Source: Marinobacter sp. HL-58
GTDB lineage: Bacteria; Pseudomonadota; Gammaproteobacteria; Pseudomonadales; Oleiphilaceae
Assembly (NCBI RefSeq): GCF_001314605.1
Contig: NZ_LIHP01000011.1
Location: 248,001 to 312,000, forward strand
DNA length: 64,000 nucleotides
Direction: 5' to 3'
A program made the translations under genes and the position numbers. This document shows positions 34,378 to 43,055 of this stretch, in pieces (the stretch's first letter is position 1; every line of letters begins with the position of its first letter). The notes beneath the pieces are model-generated. The model saw only the letters and a list, made by a program, of their open reading frames with translations. It was not told the origin of the DNA and did not search any database.

Positions 34378-36315
34378 GTGATCGATCCGTGCCAGCCAAC
34401 CGAATCAGAACTCCTCGACCGGATCGCCCATGCGCATCACCGTGTACTGGTGACAGGCGAATCCGGTAGCGGAAAAACCACCCTGATCCGCCGGCTGATG
34501 TCCGGGCTCTCTGTCAGGGGATGCAGCAGTTATTGCCTGAACTGCGACCCCGGCCTGCCCGCCTTCGGGGTGCCAGGCACCCTGGCGCTGGCCCGTCTCG
34601 ACGGCCATGACTGGTCCGTCCTGGCCAGCGCCCCCCTGTGCACCCTGGATGCCGGCCGTTTCAGGATGCCCCTGGTGATGGCCGCCAACCGGCTGCTTTC
34701 CCTGGCACCACAAGCCCAGAAGTCCACGCTGTTCCTGGACAGCCCCGGACTGGTTCGTGGCGTCGGTGGTGCCGAATTACTCCAGGCACTGGCCGCTACG
34801 GGGCATATTGACCTGTGCCTGGTGCTGGCGCGCGAAGGCCATGCACCGCCACTGCCCGACGAGCTGGAGTCCCTGCCAGCCCGGGTTATCACCATGACCT
34901 CGCCTCCCCAGGCCCGCTCCCCGACGCGAACTCAACGGGCCCTTCAGCGTAGCAGGCTCTGGACAGAGCACCTGGGCAAGGGCGAGATCGTAACCCTGTC
35001 GCCCGGGCAGCTCACGCTGGTGGGCACGCCACCGCCCCTGGATAACCCGGGGGCCTGGCAAGGCCGCCAGGTCGCCTTGATTCACCGTAGCCAGCTTCAG
35101 GCTCTGGCCGAAGTACTGGAAGCGTCACCCTCCCTCATAAAGGTAAAAGCTGCCTGCCGGCCCGGCGATGTCGACCAGTTACTGGTGCGCGATGCCGTAT
35201 ACCGGGACAACCGCCTGCACACTGCCCCGAAGCGTGTTCCCGCATCAGAGCCGGCCGCTGCGTCCGCCAGCGGGGCCGCCCCGGAACCGGGAGCGTTCAC
35301 CAGCATCTCCGGAGAGCCCCAGGTGAAGGTGCGGGTGGGGAGTGCCCTGGCCACCCTGGTCAATGGCGTTACCGGCGACGCCCTGTTGCAGTTGCGGATG
35401 CTGCATGAGTCCCGCAGCCTCCTATTCGACATCGGCGATACCGGCCGTATGCCACTGCGTGCGGCCCATCAGGTCAGTGATGTGTTTATCAGTCATGCCC
35501 ACGCCGACCATATCGGCGGCTTCCTGTGGCTGGTCCGGTGCCGCATCGGCCATTACCCACCCTGCCGTCTGTTCGGGCCGCCGGGTTTGCATAAACACGT
35601 GTCAGGCATGGTGAATGGCATCCTTTGGGACCGGGTGGAGGATCGCGCCCCTCAGTTTATCGTCCACGAATGGTATGAAGATCATCTCAAGCGCTGGCAG
35701 GTTGTCGCCGGCAAAGCCCGCGCAGTCCCCCTGGAAGCCGTCGCCATACAGAACGGCGTTGTGCACCGCGAAGTGGGGTTTGATGTCCGTGCCACCCGGC
35801 TTGACCACCGAACCCCGGTACTGGCCTACGCCTACGAGCCCCGCTGCCAGCTAAGGGTGCGCGGTGACCAGCTGGACGCCCTCGGAGTGGCTCCCGGCCC
35901 CTGGCTGCAGCAGCTCAAACACGCCTACCTCCTCCGCCAGTTTGAACAGGTTATTTCCCTGGGAGAGGGCCGCTCCGCATCCGTGGACGAGTTGTCCCGG
36001 ACCCTGCTGCTGGAGGAGCCCGGTGAGAAAATGGTGTACGCCACCGACTTCCGGGACAGCCCCGATAACGTCCGCAAGCTCAGCGAACTGGCCCGGGGCG
36101 CCCATACCCTGTTCTGCGAGGCTTCATTCCTGTGCTCCGACCGGGACCAGGCCGAGCGTACCCAGCACCTGACCACCGAGGCCTGCGCCCGCATCGCCAA
36201 CCTTGCCGAGGTCCGGCAACTGGTTCCCTTTCATTTCTCCCATCGCTATGAGAAACAGCGGGAACAGGTATATGAGGAGTTGCAGCAGTTTACTGACAGG
36301 TTGCGCAGGGCCTGA
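34378..36315 (+). CDS. Clp1/Grc3-like kinase fused to RNase Z-like nuclease
   Basis: About 645 residues in two parts. The N-terminal part has a P-loop (GESGSGKTT, near residues 27-36), then NCDPGLPAFGVPGTLAL and LFLDSPGLVRGVGGAELLQA. These match the Walker A, the CDPGQ-like and the Clp1-loop regions of polynucleotide 5'-hydroxyl kinases. From about residue 320 a metallo-beta-lactamase domain begins. It has FISHAHADHIGG (H373), RLDHRTPVLAYAYE, VYATDF, LFCEASF, QHLTTEA and the RNase Z signature HFSHRYEKQ. GTG at 34378 has AGGGGG 7 bases upstream; GTG at 34360 is the alternative. The activity on RNA is inferred. A PRPP synthetase-like gene follows. Confidence 0.8.
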   Translation: MIDPCQPTESELLDRIAHAHHRVLVTGESGSGKTTLIRRLMSGLSVRGCSSYCLNCDPGLPAFGVPGTLALARLDGHDWSVLASAPLCTLDAGRFRMPLVMAANRLLSLAPQAQKSTLFLDSPGLVRGVGGAELLQALAATGHIDLCLVLAREGHAPPLPDELESLPARVITMTSPPQARSPTRTQRALQRSRLWTEHLGKGEIVTLSPGQLTLVGTPPPLDNPGAWQGRQVALIHRSQLQALAEVLEASPSLIKVKAACRPGDVDQLLVRDAVYRDNRLHTAPKRVPASEPAAASASGAAPEPGAFTSISGEPQVKVRVGSALATLVNGVTGDALLQLRMLHESRSLLFDIGDTGRMPLRAAHQVSDVFISHAHADHIGGFLWLVRCRIGHYPPCRLFGPPGLHKHVSGMVNGILWDRVEDRAPQFIVHEWYEDHLKRWQVVAGKARAVPLEAVAIQNGVVHREVGFDVRATRLDHRTPVLAYAYEPRCQLRVRGDQLDALGVAPGPWLQQLKHAYLLRQFEQVISLGEGRSASVDELSRTLLLEEPGEKMVYATDFRDSPDNVRKLSELARGAHTLFCEASFLCSDRDQAERTQHLTTEACARIANLAEVRQLVPFHFSHRYEKQREQVYEELQQFTDRLRRA

Positions 36316-36444
36316 GGGTGAATGCACACCAGGGCCAGGCTTGGCCGTCCGTGCGGTTTCCGTGTCGATTGCTACTATGGGTATTATCCAAAAATAGCAG
36401 CCCGGGTTCTCCTGGTAACGAACAGACAACTTCAAGGAAACAAT

Positions 36445-37395
36445 ATGAACAACGAGCCGGTTCTCTTTGCCCTGGAAGGTAGCCAGGATTTTGGTCATGC
36501 CGTGGCGTCCCAGCTCGGCGTTGGCCTGGCCGGGCATGAGAATCGTGTCTTTGACGATGGCGAACACAAATCCCGGCCACTGCAGAGTGTCAGGGGCCGG
36601 GATGTGTACATTCTCCACAGCCTGTTCGGCGATGAAACCTCGAGCGTTAACGACAAACTTCTGCGCTTGCTGTTTTTTGTCGCGACCGTTAAAGATGCCG
36701 GTGCCAAACGTGTCACCGCGCTGGTGCCGTATCTGGCCTATGCCCGCAAGGACCGGCGTGGCAAGAGCCAGGACCCGGTGACCACACGTTACGTGGCGCA
36801 ACTGTTCGAAGCCATGGGCGTAGACTGTGTGGTGGCGCTGGAGGTTCACAACCAGGGCGCATTCGACAACGCCTTCCGCTGCCAGACGGTGCACCTGGAA
36901 GCCCACAGCCTGTTCGTCAACGCAATCATGGACCGTATCGGTCACGAGCCTGTGGTTATTGTTTCCCCCGATGCAGGCGGAACCAAGCGCGTGGACCGGT
37001 TCCGGGACGCCTGGGCCGACACCACGGGCGAACAGCCTCCCACCGCCTTCCTGGAAAAACGCAGGAGCGAGGGCAGGATCACCGGGGATGCCGTGGTGGG
37101 GGATATGACAGGCCGGGTTGCCATTATCGTGGACGACATGGTGGCGAGTGGCACCACCCTGCTGCGTGCCGCCGAGGCCTGCAAAAATAAAGGAGCCACC
37201 AGGGTTTTCGGGGTCATCACCCATGCACTGTTCGGGCCGGGTTCAGATCAACTTTACCGCGCGGGCGCTATGGATCAGCTCTTCATTACTGACAGCGTTA
37301 CGCCCCAGCAGGCACCCCAGGGCAAGGGACAGGTTTCCGTTGTTCCGGTAGCCGTGCTGTTCGCACAGGCCGTTCGGGAGCTGCGCACGGGCTGA
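36445..37395 (+). CDS. Divergent ribose-phosphate pyrophosphokinase
   Basis: A 316-residue PRPP synthetase-like protein. The catalytic flexible loop region reads PYLAYARKDRRGKSQDPVTT, the ribose-phosphate region VSPDAGGTKRVDRF, and the PRPP-binding loop IVDDMVASGTTLL. It differs from housekeeping Prs at many conserved positions and is probably a paralogue. AAGGAAA precedes the ATG at 36445. It follows the kinase-RNase Z fusion by 129 bases on the same strand, which suggests a shared role in ribose-phosphate or nucleotide recycling, not proven. Confidence 0.82.
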   Translation: MNNEPVLFALEGSQDFGHAVASQLGVGLAGHENRVFDDGEHKSRPLQSVRGRDVYILHSLFGDETSSVNDKLLRLLFFVATVKDAGAKRVTALVPYLAYARKDRRGKSQDPVTTRYVAQLFEAMGVDCVVALEVHNQGAFDNAFRCQTVHLEAHSLFVNAIMDRIGHEPVVIVSPDAGGTKRVDRFRDAWADTTGEQPPTAFLEKRRSEGRITGDAVVGDMTGRVAIIVDDMVASGTTLLRAAEACKNKGATRVFGVITHALFGPGSDQLYRAGAMDQLFITDSVTPQQAPQGKGQVSVVPVAVLFAQAVRELRTG

Positions 37396-37489
37396 GCCTG
37401 ATCGTGTGTGCTATCTTTATTGATGGGTTGCCAAGTTGTGGGTATGCGGTAAGAGCAGCCGATAAAGCAACAACACTGAGGTAGCCACC

Positions 37490-37876
37490 ATGCGTATCGC
37501 AAAAGATGATATACCTGTACAGATTGATGTACCCGGTGCAAAGGCGCGTCAGCAAACCGGCTTTGGTGATGTGTCGGGCTACGGGACGATGGGAGCCGAA
37601 TACTTCTCTTTCGGTGCCGGCACCGATATCACGCAGCTATTGCACGGGCTTGAGAACGACAGTTGTCAGAGTCCCCACTGGGGATATGTTGTTGACGGTG
37701 AGATCACTGCCCTGTACACGGATGGAAGTGAAGAGACATCGCGAAGCGGTGACCTGTTCTACTGGCCGCCCGGTCACAGTGTCAGGGCGGAAAAAGATAC
37801 TGATATCGTGATGTTCAGCCCTCAACACGAGCATGGCGTAGTGATTGATCACATCCGGCATCAGGTTGGTGGCTGA
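37490..37876 (+). CDS. Cupin-domain protein
   Basis: A 128-residue small beta-barrel. The stretch SPHWGYVVDGEITALYTDG resembles the first cupin motif and SRSGDLFYWPPGHSVRAEK the second, with His residues that could bind a metal. Function is unknown; it could be a small-molecule isomerase, dioxygenase or sensor. It is followed closely by the VOC relic at 37905. Confidence 0.7.
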   Translation: MRIAKDDIPVQIDVPGAKARQQTGFGDVSGYGTMGAEYFSFGAGTDITQLLHGLENDSCQSPHWGYVVDGEITALYTDGSEETSRSGDLFYWPPGHSVRAEKDTDIVMFSPQHEHGVVIDHIRHQVGG

Positions 37877-37904
37877 ACAGGCGCTCCTGACGATACTGCT
37901 GCAT

Positions 37905-37976
37905 GGCGCGTTCGACGCCATGATGCAAATGGGGGAAGTCGACATAGCGACGATTGAAGCGACGTGGCGAAGATAA
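37905..37976 (+). pseudogene. C-terminal relic of a VOC-family gene
   Basis: In one frame the DNA reads AFDAMMQMGEVDIATIEAT before a stop at 37974-37976. Thirteen of 19 positions are identical to the tail of the intact VOC protein encoded at 33795-34283 (AFEAMMTMGKIDIAAIEAA). Nothing upstream continues the similarity: the cupin stop lies 29 bases before. It is the remains of a second VOC gene whose body was deleted. Confidence 0.7.
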
Positions 37977-38038
37977 CAGTGCGTTTTCCGTTTTGGTTGC
38001 TACTCTAGAGAGGAACCAAAATAACAAAGGAGAACACC

Positions 38039-39346
38039 ATGTTAGATCGGGCGTCCAAACCCCTGGTGAGTCTGGTGGACAAGTATCTGCCAGACCCCTA
38101 CCTGTTCGTCATCATACTCACCCTGCTGTCGTTTATTGCTGCCATGATTTTCGAGGGCCACGGTCCGGTGGCGGTTATCGAAATGTGGGGGGATGGCTTC
38201 TGGAACCTGTTGACCTTTTCCATGCAAATGCTGCTGGTGCTGGTAACCGGGTTCATGATGGCCAGTACGCCGTTGGTGCGAGGCATCCTGAACAGGATTG
38301 CAGGCCTGGCCAAAACGCCAGGGCAGGCGATTGTGCTGGTAACCTTCGTGGCTTTGATTGCCAGCTGGATCAACTGGGGCTTTGGCCTGGTCGTTGGCGC
38401 CCTGTTTGCCAAGGCCCTGGCACGACAGATCAGGGTTCACTATCCGCTGTTGATCGCCAGTGCCTATTCCGGGTTTATCGTGTGGCACGGCGGGCTTGCC
38501 GGGTCCATTCCACTGACCATCGCCACCGATGGCCACTTCACGGAAGATGTAATCGGAATTGTCGGTACCGGCGAAACCATCTTTGCGTTCTTCAACCTGG
38601 CCATCGTAGTCGCTCTTTTCATCATCGTGCCTCTGGTAAACCGGTTGATGCTGCCTGAGGAAAGGGACAGCGTTTACGCGGACCCGAAAGTACTGGACGA
38701 CGAACCCGATACCGCCGTCGTAATCAACCGCCCTGCTGACCACCTGGAGAACAGCAGGATACTGTCCTGGCTGATCGGCTTCAGCGGTGTCGCGTTCATG
38801 TTCCAGTATTTCATCGACGGTGGCGGCCTGAACCTGAACATCGTGAACTTCATGTTCCTGTTCATTGCCATCATTCTGCACCAGACTCCGAAACGCCTGC
38901 TGAACAGCCTGAATGAGGCCGTCAAAGGTGGCGCCGGCATTGTTATTCAGTTTCCCTTCTACGCCGGAATCATGGGGGTAATGACAGCCTCCGGCCTGGC
39001 CGCCAGTGTTTCCGAGGGCTTTGTTTCCATCGCAAGCGCAGCGAGCCTGCCGTTCTGGAGCTTTATCAGTGCGGGGCTGGTGAACATCTTCGTGCCCTCC
39101 GGTGGCGGCCAGTGGGCGGTTCAGGCCCCGGTCATGCTGCCAGCCGCACAAGAATTGGGTGCCGACATACCAAGGGTCGCCATGGCAGTTGCCTGGGGTG
39201 ATGCCTGGACCAACCTGCTACAACCGTTCTGGGCCCTGCCTGTACTGGCCATCGCCGGCCTGAAGGCCAAGGACATCATGGGCTATTGCCTGATGTTGCT
39301 GATCATAACCGGCATTATTATCAGCATTGGCCTGACCTGGCTCTAA
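38039..39346 (+). CDS. atoE: AtoE-type short-chain fatty acid transporter
   Basis: A 435-residue membrane protein of the short-chain fatty acid transporter family, with about ten hydrophobic segments. Typical segments are ASWINWGFGLVVGALFAKAL, SGFIVWHGGLAGSIPLTIAT and FVPSGGGQWAVQAPVMLPAA. It is expected to import acetoacetate or short fatty acids. AAAGGAGA precedes the ATG. It is monocistronic here; the acyl-CoA degradation cluster that could use its substrate is 14 kb away. Confidence 0.9.
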   Translation: MLDRASKPLVSLVDKYLPDPYLFVIILTLLSFIAAMIFEGHGPVAVIEMWGDGFWNLLTFSMQMLLVLVTGFMMASTPLVRGILNRIAGLAKTPGQAIVLVTFVALIASWINWGFGLVVGALFAKALARQIRVHYPLLIASAYSGFIVWHGGLAGSIPLTIATDGHFTEDVIGIVGTGETIFAFFNLAIVVALFIIVPLVNRLMLPEERDSVYADPKVLDDEPDTAVVINRPADHLENSRILSWLIGFSGVAFMFQYFIDGGGLNLNIVNFMFLFIAIILHQTPKRLLNSLNEAVKGGAGIVIQFPFYAGIMGVMTASGLAASVSEGFVSIASAASLPFWSFISAGLVNIFVPSGGGQWAVQAPVMLPAAQELGADIPRVAMAVAWGDAWTNLLQPFWALPVLAIAGLKAKDIMGYCLMLLIITGIIISIGLTWL

Positions 39347-39368
39347 CGCTTCCCCTCCCGTGAAAGGC

Positions 39369-39392
39369 CCGGAGAGTTTCAGAACTCTCCGG
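39369..39392 (+). terminator. Hairpin after atoE
   Basis: A perfect 10-bp stem CCGGAGAGTT / AACTCTCCGG with loop TCAG lies 22 bases after the stop. There is no T-run, so it may be a weak or Rho-assisted terminator. The remaining 180 bases to the next gene show no feature other than its ribosome site (AAAGGAG). Confidence 0.5.
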
Positions 39393-39571
39393 CGCGAGCT
39401 GTTCCTGTATCTACCGTACTCTACCGCACAGACGGCGGGATGCATGGTGGCGCATTCTCTGAAGTGAAGGAAGTTCACAACATCGCAGTCTCGGAAGCGG
39501 GGCCTGGTCGCTGCAGGGATGCACTGGCCGGGAAATCGTGCTCTCCGGACTGCGCAAAGGAGTAATGCACC

Positions 39572-40132
39572 ATGAAAAAATTCCATTCAGCAGGGATTCT
39601 GGCCGCTCTTATAGTGGCAATGCCTATGGCTGTAACAGCACAAGAGCGCGGCAGCGGCGCTTTCGGCCCCTCGGAAGGTGAGAGGGAGTTCTCCATCTCC
39701 GGAACCGGCAGCGGTGACCAGGACTTCGACAGCGGCAGTTTCGGAGTATCCGGCGACCTGGGCTGGTACCTTCGCGACAATGTGGTCCTGGGTGTTCGCC
39801 AAAGCGTGAACTACGCCAGCATTGAGGGTGAGAACCTGAAAGACGATTTCTGGAACGGCGCTACCCGGGGTTACGGTAATTTCCAGTTCGCACCCACGGA
39901 GCGCATGCGCCCCTTCCTGGGCGGTAGTCTCGGCATGATTTACGGTGACGGTGTCAAAGACGATGGTTTTGCGGGCCTTGAGGCCGGCGGCAAGTACTAT
40001 GTACTGCCCAAAACCTATCTGATGGGACGGGTGGAGTACCAATGGTTCTTCAGCAACTCCGACAACGTGGATGATGCCTTCAGGGACGACGGTGCCTTCG
40101 CTTACACGCTGGGTATGGGTTACAACTTCTAG
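39572..40132 (+). CDS. Outer membrane beta-barrel protein
   Basis: A 186-residue OmpA/OmpW-like porin-fold protein. The signal peptide is about 24 residues long and ends in AVTAQ. Alternating amphipathic strands follow (REFSISGTGSGDQDFDSGSF, WYLRDNVVLGVRQSVNYASI, FQFAPTERMRPFLGGSLGMI) and the chain ends in the BAM-recognised YTLGMGYNF with a terminal Phe. An eight-stranded barrel is likely. Function unknown. AAAGGAG precedes the ATG. Confidence 0.82.
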   Translation: MKKFHSAGILAALIVAMPMAVTAQERGSGAFGPSEGEREFSISGTGSGDQDFDSGSFGVSGDLGWYLRDNVVLGVRQSVNYASIEGENLKDDFWNGATRGYGNFQFAPTERMRPFLGGSLGMIYGDGVKDDGFAGLEAGGKYYVLPKTYLMGRVEYQWFFSNSDNVDDAFRDDGAFAYTLGMGYNF

Positions 40133-40151
40133 GAAAGAATCCGGGAATTAC

Positions 40152-40170
40152 CGGGGCGTGTACAGCCCCG
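40152..40170. terminator. Weak hairpin between convergent genes
   Basis: CGGGGC / GCCCCG form a 6-bp stem with a 7-base loop, between the outer membrane protein (+) and the TPP enzyme (-). It lacks a T-run and is only a candidate. Confidence 0.3.
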
Positions 40171-40195
40171 TGTAATACCCCGTCCATCTGTTGTG

Positions 40196-41860
40196 TCAAG
40201 GCGCCAGCTTGCGCTTCAATGCCCGGGAAACCGACGACGGCAGGCTTGGCAACGCACGCAGCATCCACGGCAGTACCCGGCGCTTTACGCCACTGAGTGA
40301 CTCCGGAATCATCACCTCGATCAGGTGCGGCCCTGGCATGCTCAGGGCATACTCCATGGCTTTCGCCATATCTTCTGCTGTATTGACCCTTACCGCATGC
40401 ACACCCATCCCCTGCGCCATTTCGGCGAAGTTCAGCACCGGGCCGCGCAAGTCCAGCTGGGATTTGGCCTTGGCACCGGTACCGGACTGTTCGGCACCGA
40501 CCCGGTCCAGTTCGATATTCAGCACCGAATACGAGGCATTATTGAAGATGATGCTGGTTACGTTGAGCTGTTCCCGGGCCATACTCCACAGGGCCTGGAT
40601 GGTGTACATGGCAGTGCCATCACCGATCAGGGCCAGCACCGGCCTGTCCGGGCAAGCAACGGCGGCACCAACGGCATTGGGCAGGCCCTGGCCAATGGCA
40701 CCCCCGGTGAGGGTGATCAGGTCATGCCGTGGTGCGCCAGCGGTCATCACAGACAGCATCAGGCTGGAGGTAATACCCTCGTCCACAATGATGGCGTTAT
40801 CGGGCATCAGGTGCCCCACCGCCTTGCAGACTTTTTCCGCCGTAAGCTTGCCTCTTGGCCGGCCGGGGCGCTGCGGGGGCTGCAGCGCCGGTTCTGCCTG
40901 GCCGGCACCGAGGGCATCAACAAGCTTGTTCAGGCTGCCGGTAATGTCCTGATCCGGTGCGGCAAGGGTGTGAACCCTGCAGGTATCGGGAACCAGGTAG
41001 CTCTGCTTGCCCGGATAGGCAAAGAAAGAGACCGGTGCCTTGGCATCTACCAGGATCAGGTGCTCGATATCCGTGAGTTGCAGCGTCGCCAGTTCTGCCA
41101 GGTAGGCCAGGCGCTCCACCGGAGGCACGCCGGCTCCCCGCTCCATCCGGGTTGGGAAGGTTTCCGCCAGCAGGGTGACTCCACTGTGTGCGGCAAGTTT
41201 TGCCGCCGCCAGCAGGCTGGGCTCACGCAATGAGTGCCCACCCATCAGCAGGGCGGTTTTCTTGCCGGAACGGATGGCGGAAGCAATAGCATCGACGGTG
41301 GCGTCATCCGCCGGGGCCGGTTTCGGTGGCGCCAGCGGTGCACTGGGCACCCCCCCTTCACCCCAGGAAACGTCTGCCGGCAGAATCAGCGTGGCGACCT
41401 GACCGGGTGCGGTCCGCGCCGCGGCGATAGCCTCGGCGGCATCCTGGCACAGGGTTTCTGTACTACTGGCGGTGCGCACAAACCCCGGTGACACGTTGCG
41501 GGCGACGGTCTCGATATCGGACTGCAGCTGGGCATCGTATTTCACGTGGTAGGTGGCGTGGTCGCCCACGATGTTTACCACCGGCACCTTGCCCTTGCGG
41601 GCATTGTGGAGGTTGGCCAGACCATTGCCCAACCCGCAACCCAGGTGCAACAGCGTGGCGGCGGGTTTGTCCGCCATGCGGGCGTAACCGTCCGCCGCAC
41701 CGGTGGCCACCCCTTCGAACAGGGCAAGGACGGCCCGCATCTTTGGCTCATTATCCAGAGCGGCCACAAAGTGCATTTCACTGGTGCCGGGGTTGCTGAA
41801 GCAGACTTCAACACCCGCATCCACCAGGGTTTTCATCAAAGCTTGTGCGCCGTTTGTCAT
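40196..41860 (-). CDS. Thiamine diphosphate-dependent enzyme, acetolactate synthase-like
   Basis: A 554-residue ThDP enzyme in the usual order Pyr, central and PP domains. The catalytic Glu is in ALFEGVATGAADGYARM, and the metal/ThDP motif is LALIGDGTAMYTIQALWSM followed by NNASYSVLNIEL. Such proteins are annotated as acetolactate synthase large subunits, but the absence of a small subunit gene and the operon with a 2-hydroxyacid dehydrogenase suggest a 2-oxoacid decarboxylase of benzoylformate decarboxylase type. Its ribosome site GGAG lies in the end of the upstream gene, 7 bases before the ATG, so the two are coupled. Confidence 0.82.
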   Translation of the reverse strand: MTNGAQALMKTLVDAGVEVCFSNPGTSEMHFVAALDNEPKMRAVLALFEGVATGAADGYARMADKPAATLLHLGCGLGNGLANLHNARKGKVPVVNIVGDHATYHVKYDAQLQSDIETVARNVSPGFVRTASSTETLCQDAAEAIAAARTAPGQVATLILPADVSWGEGGVPSAPLAPPKPAPADDATVDAIASAIRSGKKTALLMGGHSLREPSLLAAAKLAAHSGVTLLAETFPTRMERGAGVPPVERLAYLAELATLQLTDIEHLILVDAKAPVSFFAYPGKQSYLVPDTCRVHTLAAPDQDITGSLNKLVDALGAGQAEPALQPPQRPGRPRGKLTAEKVCKAVGHLMPDNAIIVDEGITSSLMLSVMTAGAPRHDLITLTGGAIGQGLPNAVGAAVACPDRPVLALIGDGTAMYTIQALWSMAREQLNVTSIIFNNASYSVLNIELDRVGAEQSGTGAKAKSQLDLRGPVLNFAEMAQGMGVHAVRVNTAEDMAKAMEYALSMPGPHLIEVMIPESLSGVKRRVLPWMLRALPSLPSSVSRALKRKLAP

Positions 41861-41862
41861 TG

Positions 41863-43050
41863 TTATTCTCCAGCCTTCGGGAATTCAGCTTGTGGGGATC
41901 GATCCAATTGGTCTGTGCCGATATCGGCAACTCGGGTAACGCCGGTCAGGGTCATGGCCAGCCGCAATTCCTGTTGCCAGCTTGCCAGGAGCCTGGCCAG
42001 GCCGGCCTGGCCACCTCCGGCGAGCGCCCAGGCCCAGGGACGGCCGATCATGACGCCCCGGGCACCCAGAGCCAGGGCCCGGAACACATCGATACCATTG
42101 CGAACGCCACCATCCACCAGGATCTCGCTCTGTGAACCGACGGCAGCAACAATTTCCGGGAGTTTTTCGGCACCTGAGGCAACGCCATCCAGCTGGCGAC
42201 CACCATGATTGGACACCACGATTCCGTCCGCGCCTACCTGCACAGCCTGGCGGGCATCCTCTACATCCAGGATGCCCTTCAGCAGCAACTTGCCCCGCCA
42301 GTGCTGGCGTATCCATGCAATATCATCCCAGGTCACGGTGGGATCAAACTGGGTGTCGATCCATTCCTTGAACGCATCGAGGTTGCTGGCGCCGGGGACG
42401 GCATCACTGAGGTTTCCAAAGCTGAGCGGACCACCGCGCACGGCGACATCCCATAACCAGCCCGGGCGTGACAACAGCTGCTGGATTTTCAGCACCCTGG
42501 ACCTGGGGCCGGTACTGGCAAGACCGTTGCGAAAGTCCCGATGGCGCATACCCGGCAAGGGCAGGTCAACGGTAAACACCAGCGTGCGACAACCGGCCGC
42601 CCAGGCCTTGTCCAGCAGCGCCTCCACCCGGCTACGGTCGCGAATCATGTAGAGCTGGAACCAGGCAGCCTCGGTAGCAGCGGCCTGAACTTCCTCCACC
42701 GGGCAGATACCCACGGTTGACAGAGTGAAGGGAATACCAGCCGTATTGGCCGCGCGTACCGCCTGAACCTCGCCACGCCGGGCCATCATGCCCGCCAACC
42801 CCAACGGAGCCAGCACCACCGGCATTGAACAGGCCTGCCCGACCAGGGTGGCCTTTGTCTCCACCCGGTCGACATTGACCAGAACCCGCTGGCGAAGCTT
42901 TATTCTTGCCCAGTCGGTTTCGTTGGCACGAAGGGTTTGCTCGTTGTTTGCGCCGCCGTCCAGGTAATCGGCGAGGAATCCGGGCAGGTGGGCACGGGCC
43001 TTTTCACGGTAGTCGTCGGCGGTAGCCGGGTAGCCGAATCTCGGGTTCAT
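41863..43050 (-). CDS. FMN-dependent 2-hydroxyacid dehydrogenase
   Basis: About 395 residues of the LldD/mandelate dehydrogenase/glycolate oxidase family. Visible are YLDGGANNEQTL, APLGLAGMMARRGE, and the active-site His and Arg in IVVSNHGGRQLDG; the phosphate-binding VDGGVRNGIDVFRALALGA and IGRPWAWALA follow. It oxidises an (S)-2-hydroxyacid to the 2-oxoacid. AGGAGG lies 9 bases before the ATG at 43050; an ATG at 43056 overlapping the upstream stop is the alternative. Operon position between an FAD dehydrogenase and a ThDP enzyme favours a mandelate-like role over lactate. Confidence 0.86.
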   Translation of the reverse strand: MNPRFGYPATADDYREKARAHLPGFLADYLDGGANNEQTLRANETDWARIKLRQRVLVNVDRVETKATLVGQACSMPVVLAPLGLAGMMARRGEVQAVRAANTAGIPFTLSTVGICPVEEVQAAATEAAWFQLYMIRDRSRVEALLDKAWAAGCRTLVFTVDLPLPGMRHRDFRNGLASTGPRSRVLKIQQLLSRPGWLWDVAVRGGPLSFGNLSDAVPGASNLDAFKEWIDTQFDPTVTWDDIAWIRQHWRGKLLLKGILDVEDARQAVQVGADGIVVSNHGGRQLDGVASGAEKLPEIVAAVGSQSEILVDGGVRNGIDVFRALALGARGVMIGRPWAWALAGGGQAGLARLLASWQQELRLAMTLTGVTRVADIGTDQLDRSPQAEFPKAGE

Positions 43051-43055
43051 GGGCA

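Noticed and set aside
34378..36315. Reading the MBL-domain protein as PhnP of the carbon-phosphorus lyase pathway, with the PRPP synthetase-like gene as support
   Set aside because: No phn genes are present, and the HFSHRY and LDHRTP motifs and the Clp1-like N-terminal half fit RNase Z plus a nucleic acid kinase better.
40196..41860. Calling the ThDP enzyme ilvB/ilvI acetolactate synthase
   Set aside because: There is no regulatory subunit gene beside it and the operon partners are catabolic oxidoreductases, so a biosynthetic role is not supported.
41863..43050. Calling the FMN 2-hydroxyacid dehydrogenase lldD, the missing partner of lldP
   Set aside because: It lies 36 kb away in an operon with a ThDP enzyme and a KstD-like dehydrogenase and has no LldR-type operator nearby; the family also includes mandelate and glycolate enzymes.
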